Below, in pieces: positions 49,735-51,912 of a DNA stretch of 51,912 nt. A program made the position numbers and the translations under genes. The notes under the pieces are model-generated. The model was not told the DNA's origin and did no database searches. It worked only from the letters and a program-made list of their open reading frames with translations. Source of the stretch: Patescibacteria group bacterium (GTDB lineage Bacteria; Patescibacteriota; Patescibacteriia; Magasanikbacterales; UBA922); contig JAQUAW010000005.1 of NCBI GenBank assembly GCA_028687045.1, forward strand, positions 1 to 51,912, read 5' to 3'. Within the stretch, counting starts at the first letter, position 1. The number at the start of each line of letters is the position of its first letter.

Positions 49735-50352
49735 ATGGATTTTGAAACACTCAAAAGTTCTGAAGTCGTCGATGCTGTTACTAAAAAATTATTAGAAGGG
49801 GACATTGTTTCTTTTCACGTAGGGAGTAAAACAGAGGCTTTGGATAAAATAAAAAATCTTATACCAGCAGGCGCTTCTGTTATGAATGGAAGTTCAACAA
49901 GTCTGGATCAGATTGGCTTTGTGGAATATTTGAAATCAGGGGATCATCCTTGGATAAATTTGCATGAAAGAGTTTTGGCTGAACCGGATCAAGCCAAGAA
50001 AGTAAAAATCAGAAGAGAAGTGACTGTCAGTGATTATCATGTTAGTAGTGTGCAGGCGGTAACAGAAGAAGGTCAATTGCTTATTGCTTCTGGATCTGGT
50101 AGTAATTTACCTGGGATTACTTTCAATGCCCAAAACGTGATTTTTGTGGTTAGTACCAACAAAATTGTAAAAAATTTGGATGAAGCGATGAAACGTCTAA
50201 AGGAATATGTCTGGCCTAAGGAAGATGTGCGTATGAAAGAAGTTGGTATGGGTGGAAGTGTGATTTCCAAAATTTTGATTTATCAAAAAGAACCAAAGTT
50301 TACAAGTAGAACTTGCACTGTGATTTTTGTGGATGAGAAACTGGGTTTCTAA
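49735..50352 (+). CDS. LUD-domain protein (LutC/YkgG-like)
   Basis: 205 residues, one LUD (DUF162) domain. Typical segments: GASVMNGSSTSLDQIGFVEYL, VTVSDYHVSSVQAVTEEGQLL, and SGSGSNLPGITFNAQNVIFVV. LutC works with LutA and LutB in L-lactate oxidation, but those are absent, so another role is likely (family knowledge). Control by the divergent HxlR protein is probable from the shared operator region. Confidence 0.92.
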   Translation: MDFETLKSSEVVDAVTKKLLEGDIVSFHVGSKTEALDKIKNLIPAGASVMNGSSTSLDQIGFVEYLKSGDHPWINLHERVLAEPDQAKKVKIRREVTVSDYHVSSVQAVTEEGQLLIASGSGSNLPGITFNAQNVIFVVSTNKIVKNLDEAMKRLKEYVWPKEDVRMKEVGMGGSVISKILIYQKEPKFTSRTCTVIFVDEKLGF

Positions 50353-50357
50353 ATGAC

Positions 50358-50417
50358 AAATTTCAAAGCTCAAATTTCAAATAAAATCCAAATATCAAAT
50401 TTTTGAAATTTGGATTT
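50358..50417. repeat. Word repeat, caaatttcaaa-type, acting as terminator
   Basis: 'aaatttcaaagctcaaattt' words, then aaatccaaat/atttggattt arms and a T-run. It closes the LUD gene. Confidence 0.65.
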
Positions 50418-50418
50418 T

Positions 50419-51135
50419 TTATTTTGTCATTTTTAAATAATATTGTCTCATTTCTTCCGGAAACTTCTCGATAGCGTATCTAAGCATAGTTCTTGGCATC
50501 GTGCTAGCACACTGGTCCAAGAATTTTACTAGTGGCTTAATATCACGTTTGCCCATTTCTCGTAGCATCCAGCCAACTGCTTTGTGAATCAAATCGTGTT
50601 TGTCTGTAAGTAGTATCTCAGAAATTTTGAGAGTATCCTCAAATTGTTTTTCGCGGATAAGTCTAAAAGTGGCTAAAATAGCCACACGTCTTTCCCAAAG
50701 ATTTTTGGATTTTACCAATTTGTAGAGAATATTTTTTTTCTCAGGATTTTTTGTGAGATAATCTCCTACGATATTTGGGGTGGTGACATCTACCAAATCC
50801 CAATTATTGATATGTTTCAAATTTTTTAGATAAAAGTTATAAATTTGTTTTTGTAATTTTTCGTCTTTGCTTTTTTCATATTTATAAACCAAAATTAGAA
50901 GAGCTGTGAGTCTATATTCATGAATCTTGTTTTCTAGCATTTTTTGCAAATCTACAAAACTAGCATTTTCATAATATTTTTTGGCAATAGTCCTTTGTTC
51001 TGGTACTGTAATTCCTAGAAATTTGTCACCCTCGCCATATTGTCCTTTGCCTGTTTTGAAAAAGCCAGAGAGAATTTTGGCTTTGGCTTCGTTGGTTAGA
51101 TTTTTTAGTTCAGAAGTTATTTTTTGGTAAGACAT
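50419..51135 (-). CDS. DNA alkylation repair protein (AlkD-like glycosylase)
   Basis: 238 residues of HEAT-like helical repeats. Landmarks are KFLGITVPEQRTIAKKYY at the start, NNWDLVDVTTPNIVGDYL, NLWERRVAILATFRLI and KAVGWMLREMGKRD, the DNA-cleft residues of AlkD (Trp, Asp, Arg). AlkD removes bulky or positively charged alkyl bases. It is convergent with the LUD gene and stands alone. Confidence 0.95.
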   Translation of the reverse strand: MSYQKITSELKNLTNEAKAKILSGFFKTGKGQYGEGDKFLGITVPEQRTIAKKYYENASFVDLQKMLENKIHEYRLTALLILVYKYEKSKDEKLQKQIYNFYLKNLKHINNWDLVDVTTPNIVGDYLTKNPEKKNILYKLVKSKNLWERRVAILATFRLIREKQFEDTLKISEILLTDKHDLIHKAVGWMLREMGKRDIKPLVKFLDQCASTMPRTMLRYAIEKFPEEMRQYYLKMTK

Positions 51136-51266
51136 ATTTATTTATTAGTTATTCTATTATATATTTATTAAGAATTTTAAGCAATATGGACACTTTTTGT
51201 ACTATTTTTTTATTTGATAATTTTTTATTGGTGGTTTGTTTTTAGAGGATTAAAAGTTTTATTTAC

Positions 51267-51295
51267 TTGCACCTAAAATTACAATATGTTATAAT
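51267..51295 (+). promoter_or_regulatory. Promoter of the secreted repeat protein
   Basis: TTGCAC (51267-51272), 17-bp spacer, TATAAT (51290-51295) with an upstream TG (extended -10). Confidence 0.75.
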
Positions 51296-51329
51296 TTAGA
51301 AAATTTAAATTATTTATTAATTCATTTTT

Positions 51330-51912
51330 ATGTTTAGAAAAAAGTTTTTGTATGTATTTGTGGTACTAAGTATGATTTTTAATTTGGTGCCTTGGGATTT
51401 TGCGAGTGCTGATAATGTTTGGGGCAATCAAACTATTATTTCAACTAATGGTGCTTCTGAAGCTTCTATTGCTGTTGATAGTAACGGAAATGCTATTGCT
51501 GTTTGGCACCAGAGTGATGGTGTAAAAATAAGTATATTTGCTAGTAGGTATGATGTTATTACTGGAAATTGGGATTCTCCTTATCTTATTGAAGGTAGCA
51601 ATTTGGGACATGCCTATGTTCCAAAGATAAAATTTGATAGTAACGGAAATGCTATTGCTGTTTGGTATCAAGATGATGGTACAAGAACAAACATTTGGGC
51701 CAATAGATATGATGTAAATGATGGTTGGAGTACAAGTACCGCGAGATTAATTGAGGGAGATAACACATCATATGCTATGAACCCACAGGTTGCTATGGAT
51801 GCTAGTGGAAATGCTATTGCTGTTTGGTATCAAGATGATGGTACAAGAACAAACATTTGGGCCAATAGATATGATGTAAATGATGGTTGGAGTACAAGTA
51901 CCGCGAGATTAA
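51330..51912 (+). CDS. Secreted repeat protein, 5' part (cut by window end)
   Basis: At least 194 residues, still open at the window end. A signal peptide covers about residues 1-27 (hydrophobic core FLYVFVVLSMIFNLV, then FASA before the likely cleavage site). It is followed by repeats of 53-54 residues, each with GNAIAVW then a YDV motif. This resembles a beta-propeller or surface-adhesion repeat. The second and third repeats are identical at DNA level for at least 106 bp (51645-51750 and 51807-51912). The protein is probably large and exposed on the cell surface. Confidence 0.85.
   Translation, partial: MFRKKFLYVFVVLSMIFNLVPWDFASADNVWGNQTIISTNGASEASIAVDSNGNAIAVWHQSDGVKISIFASRYDVITGNWDSPYLIEGSNLGHAYVPKIKFDSNGNAIAVWYQDDGTRTNIWANRYDVNDGWSTSTARLIEGDNTSYAMNPQVAMDASGNAIAVWYQDDGTRTNIWANRYDVNDGWSTSTARL

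Noticed and set aside
14122-50352. Recoded stop codon (UGA as glycine), as in some CPR lineages
   Set aside because: Genes such as the DUF3048 gene end at TGA, and all core genes have normal length under the standard code.

Overview
The window looks like a chromosome segment of an AT-rich, small-genome bacterium, most probably a member of the Patescibacteria/CPR (inference). The reasons are very short spacers, compact versions of core genes, a six-helix MFS protein, a PilB-type pilus ATPase, and spacers filled with degenerate short-word repeats. The standard genetic code fits all genes read here. Most recognisable promoters are a TTGACA-like and a TATAAT-like box separated by 17 bp.

Positions 318-9586 are, by my reading, an integrated mobile element of about 9.26 kb. 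It sits inside a tRNA-His gene: the 5' 63 nt of that tRNA lie at 9578-9640 and the last 10 nt at 308-317. Both junctions share the 9-bp core gggaattga. The element carries a large serine recombinase, a small excisionase-like HTH protein, a membrane protein, a PIN-domain protein, a probable rolling-circle initiator with a small upstream gene, two candidate structured RNAs with their own promoters and terminators, a DUF4238 protein, a Panacea-type antitoxin with an unknown partner, an 85-aa protein, and its own complete tRNA-His (9157-9229). The host tRNA-His promoter (9674-9702) now drives the broken tRNA, the 85-aa gene and the replacement tRNA-His. The host tRNA-Leu that followed tRNA-His is stranded behind the recombinase gene. 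The recombinase frame crosses the attachment site, so its C-terminus changes between the free and integrated forms.

Positions 9641-51912 are ordinary chromosome: slipin, tRNA-Arg, a D-2-hydroxyacid dehydrogenase, secE-nusG-rplK, gyrB, a rodA-like gene, rplY, a DUF3048 protein, prfA-prmC, rpmE, a ferredoxin, a cluster of small enzymes (CYTH, half-size MFS, SET-like, HAD, cupin), rpsB-tsf, a TerB_N protein, ftsH, a CNNM/CBS protein, pilB and a membrane-anchored neighbour, a T-box-controlled thrS, a Ca2+/cation antiporter, two ATP-grasp ligases, an rlmD/trmA-family methyltransferase, a VIT1-like transporter, exoA, a 2H phosphoesterase, an HxlR regulator divergent from a LUD protein, an alkD-like gene, and the start of a secreted repeat protein cut by the window end.

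The chromosomal spacers hold about a dozen families of near-tandem short-word repeats, many forming hairpins. Some of these repeats also lie in frame inside genes (prmC, the rlmD-family gene, the DUF3048 gene), recalling Rickettsia palindromic elements.
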